This document shows positions 8,301 through 13,737 of a DNA stretch of 43,241 nucleotides, one piece after another (within the stretch, counting starts at the first letter, position 1; every line of letters begins with the position of its first letter). The stretch lies in NCBI GenBank assembly GCA_031411235.1, contig JANOAR010000202.1, positions 1 to 43,241 of the forward strand. Direction: 5' to 3'. The position numbers and the translations under genes are program-made. The notes under the pieces are model-generated. The model saw only the letters and a program-made list of their open reading frames with translations. It did no database searches and was not told where the DNA came from. The DNA is from JANOAR01 sp031411235 (GTDB lineage: Bacteria > Verrucomicrobiota > Verrucomicrobiia > Verrucomicrobiales > Verrucomicrobiaceae).

Positions 8301-8450
8301 AACTTTTCTGGGTGTGAGACCCTGTGCAGTGACCGGATCGCCAAGCTCCCCGGTGTAGTTGGCACCGACACCGTTGAGGATCGCTGCATTGGTTGCCATG
8401 GCACCGAATGAACCAATTGAGAACAGAGTAATATTGAGGAGGGTTTTCAT
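5364..8450 (-). CDS. Secreted RCC1-repeat protein with Ig-like and HYDIN/ASPM-like domains
   Basis: 1028 aa from the ATG at 8448-8450, chosen because it opens a Sec signal peptide (MKTLLNITLFSIGSFGAMA); a longer frame to 8651 adds 67 unlikely residues. Thirteen tandem repeats of about 51 aa follow (roughly 50-720). Each carries F-[VI]-K-T-D-G-T-L-W and N-x-x-G-Q-L-G-D-G, the RCC1/BNR beta-propeller pattern, enough for about two propellers. Then come an Ig-like domain (about 740-830, WRLN near its start), a HYDIN/ASPM-type domain (about 835-945, with FTLKNPGNAVLSAISV), two short repeats containing NTYSLY, and a C-terminal module (SAPLLVKDQTTGNFKLTIGV, ending AAFFKV) that I associate with exported verrucomicrobial proteins. 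Function is unknown; surface binding is likely. The region looks AT-richer than the core genes. Confidence 0.85.
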   Translation of the reverse strand: MKTLLNITLFSIGSFGAMATNAAILNGVGANYTGELGDPVTAQGLTPRKVFTAVAKASAGGNHSLFVKTDGTLWAMGDNTNGQLGDGTTTRRMSPVQIATGVVTVSAGALHSMFIKTDGTLWGMGYNSNGRLGDGTSTQRTTPVQVATGVTSVSAGGTHTLFVKTDGTLWANGLNTNGQLGDGTTTSRTSPVQIATSVSTASAGGNHSLFVKTDGTIWATGLNTNGQLGDGTTSQRTSPVQIATSAATISAGANHSLFVKTDGTLWATGLNSTGQLGDSTTTQRTTSVQVSTGVVSVSAGNNHTMFIKADGTLWGMGRDNSGQLGDSKTALVTAPIQVASAVASISAGDHFTEFVKVDGTLWVMGTNDSGQLGEGTLNYRSTSIQIASGVSSVAAGHYVHTMFVKSDGTLWAVGDNTYGQLGDGTTTNQVAPEQVATGVASVAAGYNHTAFLKTDGTLWAMGLNSDGRLGDGTTTNRSIPVQVTSGVAFVAAGHFHTMFVRTDGTLWTMGNNSNGQLGDGTTTNSILPLQVATGVVSVAAGANFTVFVKTDGTLWAMGANSNGQLGDGTTTQRNSPVQVTTGVASIAAGDSITMYVKTDATLWGVGFNGFGQLGDGTTTSRSVPVQIASGVSSVASGQYHSMFIKTDGTLWAAGWNGTGALGDGTISSRLTPVQVATGVSAVAAGGVNTYFLTAASSSTGLSVGPVLPYGQAASFGQPVTFSIVASGLPTISYQWRLNTINIAGATSNSYTVPAAGTTDAGSYDVVVTNSTGSLSSNAVALTVTGSDISIEQPLNTPILSNGSQTFVAVLGSSSSLTFTLKNPGNAVLSAISVSVDGANGSDFSITSSPTVAVVSGGSTTFTVQFNPSASGNKTAALHIGNSNIYKSPYNINLVGQVLFTQAQYDTNRTAGQTDVTTSPNTYSLYSLPQYSANRTAGQNDVISAPNTYSLYTLSQVQALNVSAPLLVKDQTTGNFKLTIGVQKSTNLTTFNAFPMSGTGITTTVNAQGKLEFVFPVSENAAFFKVQAE

Positions 8451-8483
8451 AAAGTGGTTGGCTGAGATGTGATGGACGGTGCA

Positions 8484-8504
8484 GGCCAGTTGTTCCAACC
8501 GGCC
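8484..8504. other. Hairpin in the leader of the RCC1 gene
   Basis: GGCCAGTTG and CAACCGGCC pair with one mismatch around TTC, 33 nt upstream of the RCC1-protein start on the minus strand. No T run follows in either direction, so a terminator is unlikely. The rest of 8451-8734 shows no gene I can support and must hold this gene's promoter. Confidence 0.35.
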
Positions 8505-8734
8505 TAATTTCTGAAGTTTCGGCGTCTGGCAGTCACGCCCTACAGGGTTTACGCGAACGGACAGGATCAGTCGATGGCGAGCGCCGATGACATACGAGCC
8601 GAGGCCTGCATTCGTTTTGTTCGCCCCATCTTTAGTGCGGTGGGCCTCCAAATAACGATAAATAGATGCTATTCAGGGGCTTTAATTGCGAGCTACAGGC
8701 TGACCAATCTGAGCAATGATTTCGGCGGTCAATT

Positions 8735-8932
8735 TCATTTTCCATCCTCTCGCGTGGAAACCACAATGCCTGCACAATCAATCTCAGCTTGATGCTCAGG
8801 TGCGACTATCGGGCGACCCTCCGGGGTCAATACCAAAACGTGATGTGAATGGAGTATCTCGTGCTGGGAAATAATGCGGGCGGATTCGTGCCGCAAGGCG
8901 GCAAAGTCTGAATCTTCTTCGGGATTGTTCAT
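8735..8932 (-). CDS. Small hypothetical protein, possible cassette gene
   Basis: 65 aa from the ATG at 8930-8932 (MNNPEEDSDFAALRHESARI, later HHVLVLTPEGRPIVAP, ending TREDGK). It is acidic, with a beta-rich middle and no signal or membrane segment. I do not recognise a family. The start lies about 40 bp past an attC-like box in the direction of transcription, the spacing expected of a gene cassette. A longer frame to 9043 reads through that repeat and is not used. Small size and the absence of a Shine-Dalgarno keep confidence modest. Confidence 0.4.
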   Translation of the reverse strand: MNNPEEDSDFAALRHESARIISQHEILHSHHVLVLTPEGRPIVAPEHQAEIDCAGIVVSTREDGK

Positions 8933-8974
8933 GTGGTGATGTATGTATTGCAGTGAATGATTTCGTTTCTTGGT

Positions 8975-9043
8975 CGAACGTCCAAGCTCTGGCGGCGGAG
9001 AGCATGAACGAAGCGAGTGAGGTGACAGATTATCGAAGTGCAC
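8975..9043. repeat. attC-like boundary, partial (second copy)
   Basis: GTCGAAC at 8975-8981 directly followed by GTCCAAG at 8982-8988, then a GC-rich CTCTGGCGGCGG stretch. This parallels GGCTAAC-GTCTAAG-CTGTGCAGATCGCCGG at 9394 and following. It lies between two small co-directional genes. The partner arm next to the stop at 9044 is not clear, so this copy is weaker than the first. Confidence 0.35.
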
Positions 9044-9364
9044 TCACCCGAGGGATGATCCTCTCGGTATTTTTTGATTAGCGTCAGTTACAAACTTAAA
9101 GTTCCAAACTTCGATTCCCTGGCCCTTAGAACCCTTGACTGATCCCTCTAACTTCACTTCGCAGTTTAGTGGCATCAAACGCCAATGCGAAGGAATTAAA
9201 ACCTCCGCTGGTGGGTCATTCACGCAAACAAATGTTCCTTTGGTTTTGTCATGTTGCGGTGATTCAATGTAAACAACGCAGTCTTCGTCATCGAGATGAA
9301 CAAGACGGTCGGAACTATCAATCTCATCGGAGTCGATGTCTTCAGTGGGAGGCATTATCAGCAT
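9044..9364 (-). CDS. Hypothetical acidic protein, possible cassette gene
   Basis: 106 aa from the ATG at 9362-9364 (MLIMPPTEDIDSDEID); an alternative ATG three codons later would give MPPTED. The first 35 residues are rich in Asp and Glu. The rest has beta-strand character, with VYIESPQHDKTKGTFVCV, PSHWRLMPLNCEVKLEG and VWNFKFV. No signal peptide or membrane segment. I do not recognise a family. A longer frame to 9610 runs through the attC-like repeat and reads as non-protein there, so the short start is preferred. The start is 30 bp past the GTTAGCC end of that repeat, which fits an integron-type cassette. Confidence 0.5.
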   Translation of the reverse strand: MLIMPPTEDIDSDEIDSSDRLVHLDDEDCVVYIESPQHDKTKGTFVCVNDPPAEVLIPSHWRLMPLNCEVKLEGSVKGSKGQGIEVWNFKFVTDANQKIPRGSSLG

Positions 9365-9393
9365 AGTAGTTTTGGCGGTGAAGTTTACAGCTC

Positions 9394-9523
9394 GGCTAAC
9401 GTCTAAGCTGTGCAGATCGCCGGAGCGGCGTTGAGCAAGGAAACGGGATGGCGGGTTGGAGTTACGAGAAGCATGGACGAAAGGGCCGCCCGGTGGTTGG
9501 CACCAGCGCCTTGACGGTTCGGT
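9394..9523. repeat. attC-like imperfect inverted repeat (candidate cassette boundary)
   Basis: Ends are GGCTAAC-GTCTAAG (9394-9407) and CTTGAC-G-GTTCGGT (9510-9523). AAC pairs with GTT, and GTC-T-AAG pairs with CTT-GAC leaving one unpaired T, like the extra-helical base of integron attC L boxes. Total 130 bp, within the attC size range, between two small co-directional genes. Against it: the R and L boxes are separated by 0-1 nt rather than the usual spacer, one R box is imperfect, and no integrase is in the window. Called attC-like, not attC. Confidence 0.4.
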
Positions 9524-9536
9524 CTTGATTCGATAG

Positions 9537-10049
9537 TCATCGGCAGCAATTGGAGTTGCATTGCAACGTGTGAAACCACCCTTTAGTGAGCTGAGGATAG
9601 TCAACCACAATAGCCTTCACAACAACGTCATGAGTGGTAAAAACGGCACGGACAGACGGTGCGAAGGAAGTGCAATCAGCGGTCTGGTTTCCGACGTTGT
9701 TGAATACAAAATCGGTCAGTGTGGCGATGCTTTTGTCGTGGTCAGCCCAATATCTCTCCAGCAATGGAAAGTAGAGCTTAATGACAAGCTCTGGGGAGCC
9801 CGTCATTCTTCGAACAAGCTGCGCTTGCGTTCTTATAGTGGTGGCCTCATTTGGGTCGCTCGTGAACACATTCGCATCAGCAATCTTGTAAATTCCTTCC
9901 AGGATTGCGTGAAGTTCCTTGGCCAACTCTTCTGCTTTCTCTCTTCTGAATTTGATCTCATCTTCACGGACTGTGATCCACTGGGTGAGAAACATCACCA
10001 CGAGAGCAGTAGTTGCTGAAATGAATGCGGTGAGAAGTGCTGTTTCCAT
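9537..10049 (-). CDS. Hypothetical membrane-anchored protein, possible cassette gene
   Basis: 170 aa from the ATG at 10047-10049 (METALLTAFISATTALVV). A longer version starts at a TTG 54 bp upstream and is less likely, because the ATG start puts the single transmembrane helix (about 3-24) at the N-terminus. After the helix comes a charged amphipathic region (REDEIKFRREKAEELAKEL) and a helical cytoplasmic domain. Proteins with this layout are common among small accessory genes, but I recognise no family or function. Its stop lies 13 bp before the attC-like repeat, as a cassette gene should be placed. Confidence 0.55.
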   Translation of the reverse strand: METALLTAFISATTALVVMFLTQWITVREDEIKFRREKAEELAKELHAILEGIYKIADANVFTSDPNEATTIRTQAQLVRRMTGSPELVIKLYFPLLERYWADHDKSIATLTDFVFNNVGNQTADCTSFAPSVRAVFTTHDVVVKAIVVDYPQLTKGWFHTLQCNSNCCR

Positions 10050-10258
10050 TCGGTGGTGTTTCGAGGTGGTATTTATTTTGACCGAACATGTATTCCGACC
10101 CAAAACGGGGCTGAAAAGTGATATTTAGTAAATTACGAAAGTGGTGGTTTCGCCGCCCTATTGACGGCAGGAGGCTGTTTTGATGGTTATTTGGGTGATG
10201 ATGCGGTGAATATTTGGCCTATCGCGAAGCTGCCGAGCTATAATGCGATGCAACGATA

Positions 10259-10295
10259 GGCCGGAAGATGGACTTATCCTATCGATCTTCCGGCC
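10259..10295. other. 11-bp stem hairpin downstream of the collar-type gene
   Basis: GGCCGGAAGAT (10259-10269) is exactly repeated inverted at 10285-10295 with a 15-nt loop. A second pair, GGCCTATCG at 10216-10224 and CGATAGGCC at 10254-10262, overlaps it and gives alternative folds. It lies just past the end of the minus-strand gene, so it may be its terminator, although no T run follows. Confidence 0.4.
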
Positions 10296-10316
10296 GTCGG
10301 CGGGTCGCTTTGGGGG

Positions 10317-11211
10317 TTACAGACTTAGCGGGCGGTTGGGCGGGAGGAGGAAGGCTTTGCGGGGGGCGGTGCTGGACTCTTCGGTGTAGGGCCAGAGGCC
10401 GTCGGCGGCGTGCTGGATGGCGCTGCGGGGTGTTGATTTTCTTTAGCAGGGTGTCGCGCTTGATTCGGTCGCCGACCTGCTCGGTGTCGGCTTCGTCGGA
10501 GTCGGTTTCCTTACCTCGGTAGTTGCTGAGGGCGAGCTGGACGGCGGCGATGGCAGTGGCAGCGATGGCATCGGTGGTCACGGCATCGGTCGCGAGCTTG
10601 CTGGCGGTGATGGCGGCGGCTTCGATGCCTGATGCCGTCATGGCTCCGGGCGCGATTTTGTCAGCGGTGACGGAGGCAGCACCGAGCTTGGCGGTGGTGA
10701 TGGCACTGTCGGCCAGCTTGGCGGTGGTGATGGCACTGTCAGCGAGCTTGGGCGTGGTGATGGCTCCATCCTTCACGCCATCGGCGAGCATGGCATAACC
10801 GACGGCGGCGATGCGTTGATCGGGGGCCATCTGTTGGAAGCCGATGGTGCCGTTGTTAAACCAGACGCGCAGCCGCACATCGCTGCCTGCAAAGACGCTG
10901 GCGGGGATGGTGGTCATGTTGGCCAGCGTGGTGTCGCCGAGCAGCACGGCATAAAGGCCGCTCAACACAGGCAGGCTGACAGCGGCGGTGGGCTGGCTGC
11001 CAGCGGTGCTGGTGCCGTCGTTGCTCCACAAGCTCTCGCCGGTTGTGCCGTTGAGCAGGGCGAACTTGAACTGGCCAGTGCCAGTGAAGCTGGTGGCATT
11101 GACGACTACGCGTCCCTGGAAGTTGAGCAGGCCAGGCACTTGGGCCTGGGAAGTAGAGGTGGAGACAAGGCCAATTAAAGCAGAGGCCAAAAGGAGAAGG
11201 ATCGATTTCAT
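10317..11211 (-). CDS. Secreted protein with collar/tail-fibre-like repeats, frameshifted near the 3' end
   Basis: Start at the ATG 11209-11211 gives a Sec signal (MKSILLLLASALIGLVSTST). A beta-rich N-terminal domain follows (VPGLLNFQGRVVVNATSF to RIAAVGYAMLADG, about 25-145). Then come imperfect short repeats of ITTAKLADSA / ITASKLATDA type (about 148-220), a pattern seen in phage collar or fibre-like stalks. In the starting frame the tail after about 10437 reads as Arg/Pro-rich nonsense and stops at 10279. In the next frame it reads SAIQHAADGLWPYTEESS and ends FLLPPNRPLSL with a stop at 10317, which is protein-like. The shift falls at a run of A's (coding strand AAGAAAATC). Mutation, slippage or sequencing error are all possible. 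Function unknown; probably surface or extracellular. Confidence 0.6.
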
Positions 11212-11353
11212 AGACGATAGGCTAAAGGAGGCCACAAAGCGTGGCGGAAGAACAGACGCGTATTTCGACTTAAGCGGCAAAGAATGACAAGCTCGGAGTC
11301 AACTGACAAGCATTTATTCCAAAGATGGAACACCAACGCTGCCACGCTCGCCA

Positions 11354-11599
11354 GTGGCAAAGACGCTAGAAGAGCTTCTGGGAGACTATCTGCGCAAGCG
11401 GCGAGGTGATCGCACGTATGCGGAGTTCTCGCGTAGGCTTGGCCTGCCGCAATCCACATTGCACCGCCTAGAATCAGCCGGGCAGAGCATCACGTTGCGC
11501 CGCTTGCAGCAGATCATGAAGCGCCTGGGTTGTAGCCTGGATGACATCTTTGGGCCTGCGAGTCGGAAGCGGCCCGGCATGGGTGATAGGGAAGAGTGA
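11354..11599 (+). CDS. XRE-family helix-turn-helix regulator
   Basis: 81 aa starting at a GTG; the nearest upstream ATG is out of frame. The whole protein is a Cro/cI-type HTH: AEFSRRLGLPQSTLHRLESA (about 24-43) is helices 2-3 of the motif, followed by ITLRRLQQIMKRLGCSLDDI. It is divergent from the collar-type gene across 142 bp, so it may regulate that promoter or its own. The stop at 11597-11599 is followed immediately, at 11600, by sequence homologous to the middle of pnp, so a rearrangement end falls exactly at this gene's end and its C-terminus may have been trimmed. Confidence 0.8.
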   Translation: MAKTLEELLGDYLRKRRGDRTYAEFSRRLGLPQSTLHRLESAGQSITLRRLQQIMKRLGCSLDDIFGPASRKRPGMGDREE

Positions 11600-11820
11600 G
11601 ACCTTCGCGAACTCTCCGGCAAAGTCGGCTACCTGCCCCGCACCCACTGCTCGCCCCTCTTCGACCGTGGCGAAACGCTGGCCGTTGGCATCGTCACCTT
11701 GGCACCCGCAGACGAGGCCCAGAAGATGGACAATTAAACCAGCGGCGTGGACACCAAGCGCTTCATTCTGTAATAGAACTTCCCTCCCTTCAGAGTCCGC
11801 CACCAGCGACGAAGGCTCAG
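11600..11820 (+). pseudogene. Decayed, internally deleted second copy of pnp
   Basis: 11600-11793 aligns without gaps to pnp 2435-2628 (RNase PH domain 2: SGEVGYLPRTHGSALFARGE becomes SGKVGYLPRTHCSPLFDRGE). At about 11793 it jumps to pnp 3608-3634 (the ESAPSDEG tail), a deletion of about 980 bp. In the pnp frame there are three stops (TAA in the MDNYTGG segment, TAA-TAG in the FILHYNF segment). Many differences are at third positions, so the copy diverged as a coding gene before it decayed; it is not a recent duplication. It has no start region. Confidence 0.88.
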
Positions 11821-12060
11821 TATGAAACAAGCTGCCAGCCTGTTCCAACCATTTAAAATCAACGGCGACCAGCAACGGAATCGCTGCTTTTTTGTGCCTC
11901 GTTACATCCACCGGAGGCTTCGCATCATTGGGCGAAGCCTCCCGGTAGTGAGTGCAGCAGCGCGGAAATTTCAGGGCTGCCGCTTTCACCGAAGCCCAAC
12001 GTTGACTTGTCTCCCGGTGCAAGACCGCGCCTCGCAACGACTCAGCAGTCACTTCGCCGA
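11821..12060. repeat. Diverged copy of the pnp downstream flank
   Basis: This follows the pnp remnant in the same order as the sequence after real pnp. It has the GAAACA...CCAGCCTGTTCC palindrome, the terminator T-run with TTTTTTGTGCC, CATCATTGGG, and a block from CTGCCGC (11977) to about 12058 that matches 3797-3880 (GAAGCCCAACGTTG, CAAGACCGCGCCTCGCAACG). A local hairpin GGAGGCTTCG / CGAAGCCTCC lies at 11913-11942. The right arm of the 211-bp element is absent here. Confidence 0.75.
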
Positions 12061-12111
12061 AACACCCAACGACTTGCTTAAGTCCCTTTGTCGATGTTAC
12101 TTCCCTCAACC

Positions 12112-12354
12112 ATGAGCGCTATAGCCCTCGAAATCGAACAGACTCTGTCCAGCATGGACGCGCAGACCGCTTCGCAAATGGAGCGAGCGGTGCGGGATGT
12201 GCTCACGACGTTCCGCAAGGGCAAGGCAAAGAAATCTGCCATGAGCGCCAATGGTTGGCCAGCAGGTTACTTCGAGGCAACCGCCGGAGCCTTCGCCAAC
12301 GAGCCCTTTGACTTCCCAGACGATCCACCACCTGAGTCCGAGTCTGCCCTCTAA
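12112..12354 (+). CDS. Antitoxin partner of the VapC at 12354
   Basis: 80 aa starting MSAIALEIEQTLSSMDAQTA. Helical, with a basic linker (RKGKAKKSA) and an acidic proline-rich tail (FDFPDDPPPESESAL) that suits wrapping a PIN toxin. It is not similar to the antitoxin at 4048. Its stop overlaps the vapC ATG by one base (TAATG). The call rests mainly on that coupling. A weak promoter is possible (TTGCTT 12074-12079, TGTTAC 12095-12100). An earlier in-frame ATG at 12088 adds eight residues and is less likely. Confidence 0.75.
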   Translation: MSAIALEIEQTLSSMDAQTASQMERAVRDVLTTFRKGKAKKSAMSANGWPAGYFEATAGAFANEPFDFPDDPPPESESAL

Positions 12355-12755
12355 TGCGCTACCTGCTCGATACCAACATCTGGATTATCTACCGCAAAAA
12401 CTTCTCAGCAAAGGTGAGATCAAGGCTTGCGGCCACCAACCACGGAGACATCGCCGTATGCTCCGTGGTTTGGGCCGAGATGCTCCACGGAGCGAGAAAA
12501 TATGATGACCCCGCGAAACGCCAAGCCATCATCGAAACCACACTAAACCCCTTCCTGAGTCCCACTTTCGATCTTAACGCCGCAAGGCACTATGCCTACA
12601 TCCGCGACTATCTGGAGCGCACCCGCCAAATCATTGGCGGCAACGACCTCATGATCGCCGCCATTGCTCTGGCCAATGACCTCACCGTGGTGACCAACAA
12701 CACTGGCGAATTCCTGCGTGTGCCAGGTTTGCGGGTTGAAGACTGGTCGGTTTAG
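12354..12755 (+). CDS. vapC: VapC-type PIN-domain RNase toxin
   Basis: 133 aa, full length for the family. Catalytic acids are in place: D6 in RYLLDTNIWI, E42 in VVWAEMLHGARK, D98 in GGNDLMIAA, and the TNNTGEF segment (114-120) that supplies the fourth metal-binding position. VapC toxins cleave tRNA or rRNA in a Mg2+-dependent way; the target cannot be told from the sequence. It is coupled to the antitoxin by a TAATG overlap. This is the third toxin-antitoxin locus in the 3.7-12.8 kb accessory stretch and the second complete one. Confidence 0.92.
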   Translation: MRYLLDTNIWIIYRKNFSAKVRSRLAATNHGDIAVCSVVWAEMLHGARKYDDPAKRQAIIETTLNPFLSPTFDLNAARHYAYIRDYLERTRQIIGGNDLMIAAIALANDLTVVTNNTGEFLRVPGLRVEDWSV

Positions 12756-12812
12756 CCACTCGACTCATCTGCCTCGACTCGATCAGTTACCCAACTCAAC
12801 CATCCAACCTTC

Positions 12813-13664
12813 ATGCGTCCATCCACACTCCTCATTACTGCCACTCTCTTATTCATCGCCTCGCTGGCCCAGGCGGGGATGCCGCTGGTAAAAAGCGGCG
12901 AGACCATTGCCTTCATGGGCGACTCGATCACGCAGCAGGGCAATGATTCACCCAGTGGCTATGTGCGGCTGGTGGGCAGTGGGCTTGCGGCCAATGGGAT
13001 CGCTGTGAAGCTCGTTCCGGCTGGCATCGGCGGCCACAAATCCAACCAGATGAGCGAGCGGCTTGAGAAGGATGTGCTGAGCAAGAAACCGAACTGGATG
13101 ACGCTGAGTTGCGGCGTCAACGACGTGTGGCATGGAGCCAGGGGTGTATTGCTGCCGGACTACAAGACCAACATCACGGACATCGTGGATCGCTGTGAGA
13201 AGGCGGGAGTGAAGGTCATTATCCTCACTTCCACGCAGATCAACCTGCCGCTCGATAACGAAAACAACGTGAAGCTCGCGCCCTACAATGCCTTCCTCCG
13301 CGACTTGGCCAAACAGCGCCATCTGCCTCTTGCCGATCTCAATGCCGACATGGCTGCCGAGCAGGCAGAGCGCAAAGCCGCAGGCAAAACGACTCCGCTT
13401 ACCACTGATGGCGTCCACATGAACTACCTGGGCAACCAGATGATGGCCAAGGGAGTGCTGCGTGCCATCGGGCTCGATGATGCCCAGCTCACCGCCGCCG
13501 CAGCCCAGTGGCGCAGCTTGCCTGACGCGGTCTATTTGAAGCCGACGCTCAAGCTTAGCTTCCAAGAAATGGAAGCGCTCGAAGCCCTGGCCGCGAGTCG
13601 CAAACTCTCCATCGACGCGCTGCTCAGCGAGCAACTCAATGCCGTGATCAAGGGCGCGAAGTAA
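12813..13664 (+). CDS. Secreted SGNH/GDSL-family hydrolase
   Basis: 283 aa with a Sec signal (MRPSTLLITATLLFIASLAQ, cleavage after about 21). The four SGNH blocks are present: MGDSITQQG with the nucleophile Ser38, GIGG at 71-74, CGVND with Asn103, and DGVHMNYLG with Asp199 and His202. The protein is probably a periplasmic or secreted esterase, for instance a carbohydrate deacetylase, as many planctomycete and verrucomicrobial members of this type are; the substrate is not predictable. The helical C-terminal tail (about 245-283) is extra to the core fold. It reads toward the lipoprotein hydrolase downstream. Confidence 0.9.
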   Translation: MRPSTLLITATLLFIASLAQAGMPLVKSGETIAFMGDSITQQGNDSPSGYVRLVGSGLAANGIAVKLVPAGIGGHKSNQMSERLEKDVLSKKPNWMTLSCGVNDVWHGARGVLLPDYKTNITDIVDRCEKAGVKVIILTSTQINLPLDNENNVKLAPYNAFLRDLAKQRHLPLADLNADMAAEQAERKAAGKTTPLTTDGVHMNYLGNQMMAKGVLRAIGLDDAQLTAAAAQWRSLPDAVYLKPTLKLSFQEMEALEALAASRKLSIDALLSEQLNAVIKGAK

Positions 13665-13737
13665 GTGAGTTGATCCAGGGGGAGGGGATCGTGGAATGGA
13701 GAAGCATCATGGTTTGAAATGCACAGCGGCCCCGCGT

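Noticed and set aside
11474..12109. 211-aa minus-strand frame over the pnp remnant and repeat
   Set aside because: It spans three unrelated pieces (HTH gene, pnp remnant, repeat) in antisense and has no coherent protein character.
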